Source: Flaviflexus huanghaiensis (GTDB taxonomy: Bacteria; Actinomycetota; Actinomycetes; Actinomycetales; Actinomycetaceae). From it: a stretch of 64,000 bases of DNA. The stretch is from the NCBI RefSeq assembly GCF_014118685.1, contig NZ_JACFAK010000001.1, forward strand, positions 310,001 through 374,000, written 5' to 3'. How positions within the stretch are numbered: the stretch's first letter is position 1; each line of letters starts with the position of its first letter. Position numbers and translations under genes: made by a program. Below are positions 27,790 through 36,669 of the stretch, piece by piece. Below the pieces are notes generated by a model. That model saw only the letters and a program-made list of their open reading frames with translations, was not told the DNA's origin and did no database searches.

Positions 27790-28490
27790 TGAAGCTGTCT
27801 GAACTGCCACAGGATATCCAGGAGGCGGTTGCGGCAACACGGCAGAAGGTGGCGGAGCTCCATGCGGAGCTCCCCGCCAACGGCCTCGTGGTGTGGACGG
27901 CCGGGAACGTGTCTGAGCGCGTTCCCGGCGCAGACCTCTTCGTCATCAAGCCCTCCGGGGTGCGGTACGACGAGCTGAATGCCGACGTCATGGTTGTGTG
28001 CACGCTAGACGGGGAGAAGATCGAGGATGGAACTCCCGATTATCTCTCTCCGTCGTCGGACACCGCAGCCCACGCCTACGTTTACCGCCACATGCCGAAG
28101 GTTGGGGGAGTGGTCCACACTCACTCGACCTATGCGACCGCGTTCGCGGCTGTCCACAAGCCGATCCCATGTGTGCTCACGATGATGGGCGATGAGTTCG
28201 GCGGGGAGATCCCCGTCGGGCCTTTCGCAATCATCGGTGATGACTCCATTGGCCGCGGCATCGTCGAGACGCTCAAGGACTCCCGCTCACCCGCGGTCCT
28301 CATGGCGAACCACGGTCCCTTCACGATCGGCCGTGACGCCGTCGCGGCGGTCAAGGCCGCCGTCATGGTCGAAGAGGTCGCTCGCACGGTCGCCGCCGCG
28401 CAGTCCCTTGGGGATCCCATCCCGATCGAGCAGAGGCACATCGACTCTCTCTACGATCGCTACCAGAACGTGTACGGACAGAAGAGCTGA
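27786..28490 (+). CDS. araD: L-ribulose-5-phosphate 4-epimerase
   Basis: 234 residues, class II aldolase/AraD fold. The zinc ligands are H111 and H113 in VVHTHSTYAT plus the histidine of A-N-H-G-P-F. The family sequences T-A-G-N-V-S-E-R and L-S-P-S-S-D-T-A-A-H are present. It converts L-ribulose 5-phosphate to D-xylulose 5-phosphate. It overlaps araB by four bases, confirming the pathway pairing. The next gene, another FGGY kinase, starts 11 bases later. Confidence 0.92.
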   Translation: MMKLSELPQDIQEAVAATRQKVAELHAELPANGLVVWTAGNVSERVPGADLFVIKPSGVRYDELNADVMVVCTLDGEKIEDGTPDYLSPSSDTAAHAYVYRHMPKVGGVVHTHSTYATAFAAVHKPIPCVLTMMGDEFGGEIPVGPFAIIGDDSIGRGIVETLKDSRSPAVLMANHGPFTIGRDAVAAVKAAVMVEEVARTVAAAQSLGDPIPIEQRHIDSLYDRYQNVYGQKS

Positions 28491-28501
28491 AGGAGCAGAG
28501 A

Positions 28502-30004
28502 ATGTCCGACCCGCTTGTCATCGCAATAGATTCCTCCACATCCGCCTCCAAGGCAGTCGTCGTCGACACGCGGGGCAGAGTCCTGTCCAGCGGCAAGGCC
28601 GACATCGATATGCTCACGCCAGCCATGGACATGTACGAGCATGATCCTGTCCAATGGTGGTCCTCGACCGAGTCCGCCATCAGCCAGGCCTGCGCGGCGC
28701 TGGACGAGAGCGATCGGAAGCGGATCCGGGCTCTCTGCATCACCCATCAGCGCGAATCCTTCGCACTCGTCGATGAGGATGGCGAGGCGCTCCGCCCCGC
28801 CATCCTCTGGCTGGACGCTCGCGCCGGCGAGCAGATCCGCGAATACGGATCCGACCACATCCACGAGCTGTCCGGCAAGCCGGCCGATACGACACCGGCG
28901 CTCTACAAGATCGCGTGGCTGAAGAAGCACGAGCCGGAGGTCCTCGCGAAGGCCCATCGCCTCGTCGACGTCCACGCGTACCTCGCCCACCGCCTCGTGG
29001 GCCGGTGGGTCTCGGCGGTCGGCTCCGCCGACACGCTCAACCTCCTCGACATCGCGAACGTCGACTACAGCGATGAGCTGCTCGACATCGCCGGCGTCAC
29101 CCGGGAGCAGATGGCGGTGCTGGCGCCGCCTGCCTCGATCATCGACACCATCAAGCCGGAGCTCCTCGAGAAGTGGGGCCTGACGGAGGATGTCGTCCTC
29201 GTCGCCGGCGTCGGCGATGGTCAGGCGGCAGGGCTCGGCACCTCCGCGATCGACGAGGATGTCGCCTACGTCAACATCGGCACGTCGATCGTCGCGGGCG
29301 TCCACGCCTTCGAGTTCGCCTACTCGCCCGCCTACCGGACGCTGCTCGGCGGCATTCCCGGCTCCTTCGTGCTCGAGATCGTTCAGAACTCCGGCTCGGT
29401 GCTGGCCAACTGGTTCCGATCGGAGCTGGGTGACCCGTCGAAGGGCGGCGGCCTCGACGAGGAGCTCGACAGGGCCGCGGCGGAGCTCCAGCTGGGCACC
29501 GAGGGGCTGCTGACTGTGCCGTACTGGAACGCGGTCCAGTCCCCGCACTGGGACCCGTTCGCGAAGGGCATCATGGTCGGCTTCGGCACGGCCCACACAC
29601 GCGCCCACATGTACCGCTCGATCATCGAGGGCATGGCGATGGAGCTGCGGGGCAATCTCGAGCGCGTCCAGAAATCGACCGGACGGAAGCTGACGGAGCT
29701 TCGCGCCACTGGCGGCGGCTCGCGCAACCCCCTCTACCGCCAGATCTTCGCCGATGCGACGGGCCTGCCGCTCGTCGTCTCCGGAGTGGAGGAGGTCAGC
29801 GCCCAGGGCGCTGCCATGATGGCGATGGCGGCGATTGGGGCATACCCCGACGTGCAGTCCGCCTCGGAGGGCATGTCGAGCTTCGTCGACAGGACGGAGC
29901 CGGACATGGACGCCTACGACGTCTATGGCGAATGGGCGGAGATCCAGCAGGAGATCTACCCGAAGCTCGCGGACATATTCACTCGAATCAACGCAAGGAA
30001 GTAG
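28502..30004 (+). CDS. FGGY-family carbohydrate kinase, paired with a GpsA-like enzyme
   Basis: 500 residues. ATPase motif I-A-I-D-S-S-T-S-A-S-K-A-V-V-V, substrate strand I-T-H-Q-R-E-S-F, and C-terminal R-A-T-G-G-G-S-R-N. The protein is close to the kinase at 37528-39093; both share D-S-S-T, L-S-G-K-P-A-D-x-T-P-A and T-V/L-P-Y-W-N-A-V-Q-S-P. Each is followed at once by a GpsA-type dehydrogenase. This suggests kinase and dehydrogenase act on the same molecule, for example an alditol phosphorylated first and oxidised second. The substrate is not determined. Confidence 0.85.
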   Translation: MSDPLVIAIDSSTSASKAVVVDTRGRVLSSGKADIDMLTPAMDMYEHDPVQWWSSTESAISQACAALDESDRKRIRALCITHQRESFALVDEDGEALRPAILWLDARAGEQIREYGSDHIHELSGKPADTTPALYKIAWLKKHEPEVLAKAHRLVDVHAYLAHRLVGRWVSAVGSADTLNLLDIANVDYSDELLDIAGVTREQMAVLAPPASIIDTIKPELLEKWGLTEDVVLVAGVGDGQAAGLGTSAIDEDVAYVNIGTSIVAGVHAFEFAYSPAYRTLLGGIPGSFVLEIVQNSGSVLANWFRSELGDPSKGGGLDEELDRAAAELQLGTEGLLTVPYWNAVQSPHWDPFAKGIMVGFGTAHTRAHMYRSIIEGMAMELRGNLERVQKSTGRKLTELRATGGGSRNPLYRQIFADATGLPLVVSGVEEVSAQGAAMMAMAAIGAYPDVQSASEGMSSFVDRTEPDMDAYDVYGEWAEIQQEIYPKLADIFTRINARK

Positions 30005-30008
30005 AAAC

Positions 30009-31070
30009 ATGGCAACAATTGTGATGCTCGGCGCCGGGATCATGGCGACCGCGCTATCGTTCCCTGCATCTGAAAACGGGCACAGCGTGCGTCTGGTCGG
30101 TACGTTCCTCGACAGAGAGATCGTCGACTCGATCCAGACCACCGGCGTCCACCCCGATCTGGGGCTCAAGGTCAATGAGGGCGTCACGGCCTACCAGCTC
30201 GAGGACGCAGAAGAGGCGTTCGAGGGGGTTGACCTCGTGATGTCGGGCGTCAATTCGTTCGGGGTCGAATGGATCGGTGAGCAACTGGCGCGGCTCATGA
30301 AGCCGAACCAGAAGTTCCTCTGCATCACCAAGGGCATGAGGGCCGCCGAGGACGGGACGATGCAGGTCTTGCCCGACACGATCAAGTCCTACATGGATCC
30401 CGAGCTTGCCGAGTCAATCTCGTGGAACGCAATTACCGGTCCGTCGATTGCAGGCGAGCTCGCTGTTCACCACGACACGGCTGTCGTTTTCTGCGGGCAT
30501 GACAAGAACGATCTCGAGTGGATCGCTGACCTGTTCCGCACCGACTACTACCATGTGTGGACATCGACAGACTTCGTCGGCCACGAAACTGGCGCAGCGA
30601 CGAAGAACATCTATGCCTTCGCGGCTGGCTTCGCTGAAGGGCTCCTCAAGAGCCAGGGCAAAGCCGACAACAGGTACGTCATGTACAACTATGGCGCCGC
30701 CCTGTTCGCACAGGGACAGAAGGAACTGCGCTCATTCGTCACGCTCATGGGCGGCAACCCCGCTTCGGCGGACGGCCTTGGCGGCGTCGGCGACATGTTC
30801 GTCACGTCCATGGGTGGCCGTAACGTCAAAGCTGGCACTCTTGTCGGCCAGGGGGTTCCGTTTTCCGAGGTCCGTGACCAGCACATGAAGGGCGTGACGC
30901 TCGAGGGCGTCGCTGCCATCAAGGTCATCGGCAAGGCTCTCGGTCCGCTCACCGAGAGGGGTGTCGTCAAGCCAGAGGAATACCCGCTCTGTCGGTTCCT
31001 TTACTCTGTCGTCGTCGAAGACGCCCCGCTCGAGATCCCGTGGGACACGTTCTTCCACGACCTCACCTGA
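30009..31070 (+). CDS. GpsA-like NAD(P)-dependent polyol-phosphate dehydrogenase
   Basis: 353 residues. N-terminal nucleotide fold VMLGAGIMATALSFPASENG; the glycerol-3-phosphate dehydrogenase signature A-I-T-G-P-S-I-A-G-E-L-A is close to the family's G-P-S-F-A. The catalytic lysine region is A-A-T-K-N-I-Y-A-F-A-A-G. The ATG at 30009 has AAGGAAG upstream and lies four bases after the kinase stop. True GpsA enzymes reduce dihydroxyacetone phosphate for lipid synthesis; position behind an FGGY kinase argues for a catabolic polyol phosphate instead. A strong hairpin ends the transcript. Confidence 0.82.
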   Translation: MATIVMLGAGIMATALSFPASENGHSVRLVGTFLDREIVDSIQTTGVHPDLGLKVNEGVTAYQLEDAEEAFEGVDLVMSGVNSFGVEWIGEQLARLMKPNQKFLCITKGMRAAEDGTMQVLPDTIKSYMDPELAESISWNAITGPSIAGELAVHHDTAVVFCGHDKNDLEWIADLFRTDYYHVWTSTDFVGHETGAATKNIYAFAAGFAEGLLKSQGKADNRYVMYNYGAALFAQGQKELRSFVTLMGGNPASADGLGGVGDMFVTSMGGRNVKAGTLVGQGVPFSEVRDQHMKGVTLEGVAAIKVIGKALGPLTERGVVKPEEYPLCRFLYSVVVEDAPLEIPWDTFFHDLT

Positions 31071-31080
31071 ACACACACGA

Positions 31081-31110
31081 GGCGGCTCCCTGGATTGGCA
31101 GGGGGCCGCC
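31081..31110 (+). terminator. Terminator after the first kinase/GpsA-like module
   Basis: 12-bp stem (31081-31092 with 31099-31110, one T-G pair) and 6-nt loop, 10 bases after the stop codon of the GpsA-like gene. Confidence 0.75.
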
Positions 31111-31389
31111 GCTGTTTGCCCGGAAGCGTCAGTGCGCCGCACAACCGGACTTTTTCGACCACCTGGGCCACTACGCGAAAATGGACGATTTTCGTCTTTT
31201 CCACGTGATTAGTAAGAAGATCGCGCGCTTTTAACATGCACAATTAATAAAAGCGATAGTCCGGCACGTGAAATTGCATTGACATCACGCTCGCAGTTTG
31301 GGGAAGATGAGATGACCCGGCGGTGAAAATCATCACGGGCGCCATGGCGAGCAAAGTCGCTCGCCGTGCTCATCAAAGGAGATTGAGAC
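31111..31389. promoter_or_regulatory. Control region of the second island operon
   Basis: No gene seen. Two symmetrical elements stand out: CGAAAAT-N5-ATTTTCG at 31176-31194, and an A/T-rich patch with CGCTTTT / AAAAGCG arms at 31226-31255 that encloses the nonamer TTTAACATG (31230-31238). A ribosome site (AAAGGAG) precedes the ATG at 31390. TTCG-containing inverted repeats are common targets of DeoR-type regulators, two of which are encoded nearby. Confidence 0.5.
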
Positions 31390-32868
31390 ATGGCAGATCT
31401 TGTAATCGGCATCGACATCGGTACAGGTTCGACAAAGGGCGTTCTTGCGGATTCGCAGGGCAATGTTATTCACAGCGAAGTCGTGCGCCACGAAACATCT
31501 TTCCCACGGCCGGGTTGGGCCGAGCACGACGCCGACGACACATGGTGGGCTGACGTTGTCGCCATCTGCCGTCGTCTCACCACGCTTGCGAAGGGCGACG
31601 TAGCGGGCCTCTGTATCTCCGGCATCGACCCCGTCTTCCAGGCGGCGGATGAGCGCGGCCAGGCGCTCCGTCCTGCGATCCTTTACGGTGTTGACACTCG
31701 CTCCGCCGCTGAGATCGATGAGCTGACTGAACGTTACGGCTCCGACAAGGTCCTCGAGGTCTGCGGTAACCATATGACGTCGCAGTCGGTGGGCCCGAAG
31801 ATCGAATGGGTCAAGCGGAACGAGCCCGAGGTGTGGGAGCGCACGCAGCGCTTCCTCATGGCGCACACATATTGCGTCTTCCACCTCACCGGTGAGTACG
31901 TTCTCGACCACCTGTCTGCGTCCATGTGCGAGCCGCTCTACTCGCCGTTCACGAACGACTGGGTCGAGGAATGGGTCGACGACATTTGCGGCGACCTGCC
32001 CATGCCGAAGCTCATGTGGTCGAACGAGGTTGCGGGCCACATCACCGATAGCGCCGCTCGAATCACCGGACTTCGTCCCGGCACCCCGGTGTCGGTGGGC
32101 TCCATTGATGCGTTCGTTGAGGCACTTTCAGTCGGTGTTTCTCAGCCCGGCCAGGTCATGCTCATGTACGGCTCGACGATGGTGGCCGTCCAGATCTCCG
32201 ACAAGGCCCTCGTCGCGCCTTCCCTGTGGTCGAACGCCGGCCTGCTGGCGGGCACCTCGAACGTTTCCGGCGGCATGTCGACAACCGGCTCGCTCACGAC
32301 GTGGGTTGCTGACCTCACCGGCAAGGGCTACGACGAGCTTTCACAGCTCGCTGCCGAGTCCGCACCCGGCTGTAACGGTCTGCTCATGCTTCCCTACTTC
32401 TCGGGTGAGCGCTCGCCGATCGCGGATCCGAATGCTCGTGGCGTCCTGGCAGGCCTCAACCTCACGCACTCCCATGGAGACATCTACCGCTCCACGCTCG
32501 AGGCGACCGGATACGGCTCTCGCCACCTGCTCGATTCGATCAAGGAGTCGGGCGGCGAGGCATCGGAGTACTGGGCCGTCGGCGGCGGCACGACGGGTGG
32601 CCTCTGGCCTCAGATCATGTCCGACATCATCGGCATCAAGCAGTACATCCCGAAGGTGACGATCGGCGCCTCGTACGGCGACGCGCTCATGGCGGCGATG
32701 ACCGCCGGACTCGTCGACGTCGGCACGACGTGGAACTCGGCCGAGCGCGAGGTGGAACCGAACCTCGACAACCACGAGATCTACTCGGAGATGTACAAGC
32801 TGTACCTCGACCTGTACCCGGCGACAGCTGACATCAGCCATAGGCTCGCCGACATTCAGGCGCGCTGA
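31390..32868 (+). CDS. FGGY-family carbohydrate kinase (xylulokinase-like)
   Basis: 492 residues. ATPase motif I-G-I-D-I-G-T-G-S-T-K-G-V-L, second-domain sequence L-P-Y-F-S-G-E-R-S-P-I-A-D-P-N-A-R-G, close to xylulokinases, and C-terminal A-V-G-G-G-T-T-G-G-L-W. It probably phosphorylates a ketose such as xylulose. It starts an operon continuing through a zinc dehydrogenase, another kinase, a 2-hydroxyacid dehydrogenase and a class II aldolase up to the terminator at 37326. Confidence 0.86.
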   Translation: MADLVIGIDIGTGSTKGVLADSQGNVIHSEVVRHETSFPRPGWAEHDADDTWWADVVAICRRLTTLAKGDVAGLCISGIDPVFQAADERGQALRPAILYGVDTRSAAEIDELTERYGSDKVLEVCGNHMTSQSVGPKIEWVKRNEPEVWERTQRFLMAHTYCVFHLTGEYVLDHLSASMCEPLYSPFTNDWVEEWVDDICGDLPMPKLMWSNEVAGHITDSAARITGLRPGTPVSVGSIDAFVEALSVGVSQPGQVMLMYGSTMVAVQISDKALVAPSLWSNAGLLAGTSNVSGGMSTTGSLTTWVADLTGKGYDELSQLAAESAPGCNGLLMLPYFSGERSPIADPNARGVLAGLNLTHSHGDIYRSTLEATGYGSRHLLDSIKESGGEASEYWAVGGGTTGGLWPQIMSDIIGIKQYIPKVTIGASYGDALMAAMTAGLVDVGTTWNSAEREVEPNLDNHEIYSEMYKLYLDLYPATADISHRLADIQAR

Positions 32869-32875
32869 TACATGT

Positions 32876-32910
32876 GGGTGCGGAAGAGCGGCGGCCGTTC
32901 TTCCGCACCC
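32876..32910 (+). terminator. Intra-operon hairpin after the xylulokinase-like gene
   Basis: 12-bp perfect stem (32876-32887 with 32899-32910) with an 11-nt G/C-rich loop, between kinase and dehydrogenase genes of one strand. It could be a partial terminator or an mRNA-stabilising hairpin that sets different levels of the two products. Confidence 0.5.
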
Positions 32911-32984
32911 GTTTCGCGCACCGGCACGGCAGACCATTCCGTCGCGCTGATTCGGCCGCCGCTCGCCACATCGAAGGAGATCTC

Positions 32985-34025
32985 ATGAAAGCAGCAGTAT
33001 TCGCAGGACCTGGAAAGCTCGAGCTGAGGGACATCGACAAGCCCGTCGCCGGCGAGGGCGAGATCGTCCTCAAGGTCGGCGCCAACACCGTCTGCGGCAC
33101 GGATGGCCGCATCCTCCGCGGCGAGAAGTCGAAGGGCATCGACGTCGGGGTCGTTCTCGGTCATGAAATCGCCGGCTACGTCTCCGAGGTCGGCGCCGGA
33201 GTCGAGGGCTTCGAGGTCGGCGACCTGGTCGGCGTCCTGCCGACCGTGCCGTGCCTCGCCTGCTTCTACTGCGTGCGCGGTTCGGAGCACCTGTGCACCG
33301 ATTCGAAGATCTTCGGCTACCGCATCAACGGCGGGCTCGCCGAGTACGTCCTCATCCCGCGTGAGGCGATGGAGCGCGGCGGCGTCTACCGCGCGGCACC
33401 CCACTTGACGCCTGCCGAGGTTGCGTTGGCCGAGCCGCTCGGCTGTGTGCTCAACGGCGCCGACAACTACCGGACCGAGGTGGGCGACACCGTCCTCATC
33501 CAGGGAGCCGGCCCGATCGGGCTCCTCCACGCCCAGGTCAACAGGCTGCTCGGTGCCGAGAAGGTCATCGTCTCCGACCCGTCCGAAAGCCGCAGGGCCG
33601 TCGCGGAGTCCATGGGGGCGACCCACACGATCAACCCGCTCGAGCAGGATCTCACCGAGTTCGTCCAGGGCCTGACCGATGGCCGGGGCGCCGACGTTGT
33701 CATCATCTGCATCGGCCGCGGCGAACTCGTCAACCAGGCGTTCCAGGCTGCCCGCAAGGGAGGCCGCGTCAACGCGTTCGCCGGGTTCTCGAAGGACGCG
33801 CTGGCCGAGATCGACCCGAACCTCGTCCACTACGGGGAGCTCGTCGTGACGGGTGCGTCGAACGCCGGTCGCGCGAGCCACGAGAAGGCTCTCCAGCTCA
33901 TCGGTGCGGGCCTCATCGACGTCAAGTCGCTCCACACCCACACCTACAGCCTTGACGATGTCGTCGCAGGCATCGAATTCGCACAGTCGGGCGAAGGCAT
34001 CAAGGTCGCCGTTATTCCCGACTGA
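32985..34025 (+). CDS. Zinc-dependent polyol dehydrogenase
   Basis: 346 residues. Catalytic zinc site C37, H60, E61; structural zinc C90, C93, C96 and C104; nucleotide fold I-Q-G-A-G-P-I-G-L-L-H. The protein aligns without gaps in its N-terminal half to the gene at 16333-17373. It presumably oxidises a sugar alcohol to the ketose used by the flanking FGGY kinases. ATG 32985 follows GAAGGAG; the frame extends upstream through the hairpin at 32876 but without a plausible start. Confidence 0.88.
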   Translation: MKAAVFAGPGKLELRDIDKPVAGEGEIVLKVGANTVCGTDGRILRGEKSKGIDVGVVLGHEIAGYVSEVGAGVEGFEVGDLVGVLPTVPCLACFYCVRGSEHLCTDSKIFGYRINGGLAEYVLIPREAMERGGVYRAAPHLTPAEVALAEPLGCVLNGADNYRTEVGDTVLIQGAGPIGLLHAQVNRLLGAEKVIVSDPSESRRAVAESMGATHTINPLEQDLTEFVQGLTDGRGADVVIICIGRGELVNQAFQAARKGGRVNAFAGFSKDALAEIDPNLVHYGELVVTGASNAGRASHEKALQLIGAGLIDVKSLHTHTYSLDDVVAGIEFAQSGEGIKVAVIPD

Positions 34026-34113
34026 CTCACACGCGCCCGGGGACACGGCTTGGACCTCGGGTACCGGCCCTAGGCCATAACCCCAAGCCACCTCATTCAA
34101 CGAGGAGTCATCA

Positions 34114-35622
34114 ATGAAGGAAGTCATCATCGGAGTTGACGGCGGTACGACTGCCGTCAAGGCGGTTGCGTTCACGCTCGACGGCGAGATCTACGCAACC
34201 CACCACGAGTCGGTGCCCGTCGATTACGGTAGCAACGGCGAAGCTGAGCAGGATATGAACCTCATCTGGGAGGCTGTTGCGTCCTGCCTGAAGTCGGTCG
34301 CAGGGCAGCTCGACGGGCACGAGATCGTCGGCATCGGTCTCACCGGCCAGGGCGATGGCGTGTGGCTCGTTGATGAGAACGGCGACCCGATCCGCCCCGC
34401 CGCTAACTGGATGGACGGCCGTGCGGGCGACCGCGTTGCCGAATGGAACAAGGCCGGTAAGGGCGCGAAGGTCCTCGAAGTGACCGGCACGTCGCTCTTC
34501 TCAGGCCTGTTCCCCGTGCTCCTTGAGGAGCTACAGGCGAACGAGCCGGAAACGATGGCGAAGGCCGCAACCCAGCTGTACTGCAAGGACTGGCTGCGGT
34601 TCAAACTGACCGGGGTCAAGGCGACCGACTACACCGAGGCTTCCCGAACCTTCCTCGACGTTAACGACGTGACAGGTTACTCGGAGGAGCTCGCCGAGGC
34701 TCTCGGCCAGACCGATGCACTCCAGCTCCTTCCCGAGATTCGCCGTCCCGGCGGTGAGGCGAGCCCGCTCTCCGCGGAAGTAGCCGCCCTCACCGGTATC
34801 CCCGAGGGCACTCCGGTCGGCGTCGGCATGATCGATGTTGCCGTCACAGGCGCTGGTCTCGGCGCTGTCGACGATGGCGCGACCTGGCTCATCCTCGGCA
34901 CCACCGGCTTCGTCGGATCGCTTATGCCATCCGTTAAGGATCGTAAGTCGGAGCTGTCGATGGTGCTTGCGACCGGTAACGGCACCCAGGTGCTCGAGTT
35001 CATGGCGCCGATGACGGGTACGCCGAATCTCGACTGGATCAAGAGGATGCTGGCACTCGACTCGGCCGATTGGGCCGAGATCGAGAAGGTCGCCCGCGGT
35101 GCGGGACCCGGCTCCCACGGTGTTGTCTACCTGCCGTACGCCTCACCGGGCGGCGAGCGCGCGCCCTTCCTCGATCCGAATGCTTCCGCCTCCTGGCAGG
35201 GCATGTCCCTGACGACCGAGCGCGAGGACATCCTCCGGTCCGTTTACGAGGGCGTCGCCTTCTCCCTCGTCGAGTGCATTCGCACACTCGAGGTGACCGA
35301 CGATCTGCTCGTGTCCGGTGGCGGTTTCCGCTCCGACCTGCTGTGCGAGATCCTCGCCGATGCGACGGGTCTGACGGTCGTCCGCCAGGACGCACCGGAG
35401 GCGGGAGCCCGTGGCGCCGCTGTGCTCGCCCTCGTCTCTGCAGGCCGCTTCGACACGGTCCACGACGCGGCCGATGCGCTTGGTGCGACGACCGAGACGT
35501 TCGAGCCGAACGCCGACAACAAGGAAATCTACGAGGCCGCGTACGAGCTGTTCCTCGAGACCCGTGCCGCGCTTCGTCCCGTGTGGCCCTCAATGCGGGC
35601 TGTCCGCAAGCTCACGAACTGA
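34114..35622 (+). CDS. FGGY-family carbohydrate kinase (erythritol/xylulose kinase-like)
   Basis: 502 residues. N-terminal motif I-G-V-D-G-G-T-T-A-V-K-A-V-A-F, substrate strand L-T-G-Q-G-D-G-V-W-L-V, and D-G-R-A-G-D-R. The TGQGDG pattern is shared with the kinase at 46693-48246 and, to my knowledge, with Brucella-type erythritol kinases. The C-terminal loop is L-V-S-G-G-G-F-R-S. It lies between a zinc dehydrogenase and a 2-hydroxyacid dehydrogenase. The substrate is probably a tetritol, pentitol or ketose; sequence alone cannot decide. Confidence 0.84.
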   Translation: MKEVIIGVDGGTTAVKAVAFTLDGEIYATHHESVPVDYGSNGEAEQDMNLIWEAVASCLKSVAGQLDGHEIVGIGLTGQGDGVWLVDENGDPIRPAANWMDGRAGDRVAEWNKAGKGAKVLEVTGTSLFSGLFPVLLEELQANEPETMAKAATQLYCKDWLRFKLTGVKATDYTEASRTFLDVNDVTGYSEELAEALGQTDALQLLPEIRRPGGEASPLSAEVAALTGIPEGTPVGVGMIDVAVTGAGLGAVDDGATWLILGTTGFVGSLMPSVKDRKSELSMVLATGNGTQVLEFMAPMTGTPNLDWIKRMLALDSADWAEIEKVARGAGPGSHGVVYLPYASPGGERAPFLDPNASASWQGMSLTTEREDILRSVYEGVAFSLVECIRTLEVTDDLLVSGGGFRSDLLCEILADATGLTVVRQDAPEAGARGAAVLALVSAGRFDTVHDAADALGATTETFEPNADNKEIYEAAYELFLETRAALRPVWPSMRAVRKLTN

Positions 35623-35631
35623 GGAGATACC

Positions 35632-36660
35632 GTGAAGGTTCTTATCGCTTCTGACGGCTTCTTGACGGATGAGGTGCTGACCGAGGCTCTCGTGAACGAG
35701 CTTCCCGACGCCGAGATCGCCCGCATATCGTCAACGTGGCCCAATCCGCCCTTCGGGGACGTTGGAGACGTCATTGAGGCTCTCGGTGATGAGGATGAGC
35801 TGATCGAGGCTCTCAAGGGTTGCGATGCCGTCATCTCACACACGTTCCCGTTTACGGAGAAGGTCATCGCCGCGAGCCCCGATCTCAAGCTCATCTCGAT
35901 CTGCCGCGGCGGTCCCGTCAACGTCAACATCGATGCGGCAACTAGGCATGGCGTCATGGTCTCGTACGCACCGGGCCGAAACGCCCGAGCAACGGCCGAG
36001 CACTCGGTCGCAATGCTCCTTGCAGCCGCACGTCAGATCGCCCAGCGTCACCAGGAAGTTGTCAACGGCGAGTGGGCAACTGACTATTACCTGTTTGAAA
36101 AGGCGGGTCAGGAGATCGGCTCGTCCACGGTGGGCGTCATTGGATACGGAGCGATCGGTTCACGTGTCGCGACGATCATGGCGGCGTTCGGTGCGCGGGT
36201 CCTCGTTTTTGACCCGTTCAAGGAGATTGGGGTTGATGGCGACGTCGAGTTCGTTGACTTCGACACCCTGCTTGCCGAATCGGACTTCGTGACGATCCAC
36301 GCGCGGGTGACCGATGAGAACAAGCACATGATCAACGCCGATACGTTGAGCAAGATGAAGAAGGGCGCGATCTTCGTCAACTGTGCTCGCGGTTCTCTTG
36401 TCGACTATGACGCCGTGTGCGACTCGATCGACGCCGGACATCTCCGTGCTGCTGCGTTCGACTGTCTGCCGGAAGAGCCGCTACCAGCAGACCATCGACT
36501 GCTACGCACACCCCGCATCACGTTCACCCCACATTTGGCAGGAGCCTCGCAGGAGGCGTCTCGCGTCGCGGCCCGTATTGGCACCGCCGACATCGCGGCG
36601 TTCAGCCGGGGCGAACTGCCGAAGTATCTGGCTAATCCAGAAGTCACGAAGAAGAAGTAA
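35632..36660 (+). CDS. D-isomer-specific 2-hydroxyacid dehydrogenase
   Basis: 342 residues. Rossmann motif G-V-I-G-Y-G-A-I-G-S-R-V; the catalytic arginine lies in V-N-C-A-R-G-S-L-V-D, the glutamate in D-C-L-P-E-E-P-L-P, and the histidine in T-P-H-L-A-G-A-S. It interconverts a 2-oxo acid and a D-2-hydroxy acid with NAD(H). GTG start with GAGGAG five bases upstream. Placed between an FGGY kinase and a class II aldolase, it may handle a sugar-acid side product or a phosphorylated hydroxyacid; the true substrate is unknown. Confidence 0.87.
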   Translation: MKVLIASDGFLTDEVLTEALVNELPDAEIARISSTWPNPPFGDVGDVIEALGDEDELIEALKGCDAVISHTFPFTEKVIAASPDLKLISICRGGPVNVNIDAATRHGVMVSYAPGRNARATAEHSVAMLLAAARQIAQRHQEVVNGEWATDYYLFEKAGQEIGSSTVGVIGYGAIGSRVATIMAAFGARVLVFDPFKEIGVDGDVEFVDFDTLLAESDFVTIHARVTDENKHMINADTLSKMKKGAIFVNCARGSLVDYDAVCDSIDAGHLRAAAFDCLPEEPLPADHRLLRTPRITFTPHLAGASQEASRVAARIGTADIAAFSRGELPKYLANPEVTKKK

Positions 36661-36669
36661 AGGAAGATC

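Noticed and set aside
28460-30187. Antisense reading frame of ~575 codons opposite the FGGY kinase
   Set aside because: Shadow of a strongly supported kinase; composition rich in R, G and D without any family motif.
30009-31070. Housekeeping gpsA for phospholipid synthesis
   Set aside because: Possible by motif, but it is coupled to a sugar kinase within an ara-like operon and has a paralogue in the same setting, so a catabolic role is preferred.
32856-34175. Antisense reading frame of ~439 codons opposite the zinc dehydrogenase
   Set aside because: Overlaps a clear enzyme gene completely and lacks a ribosome site or motif.
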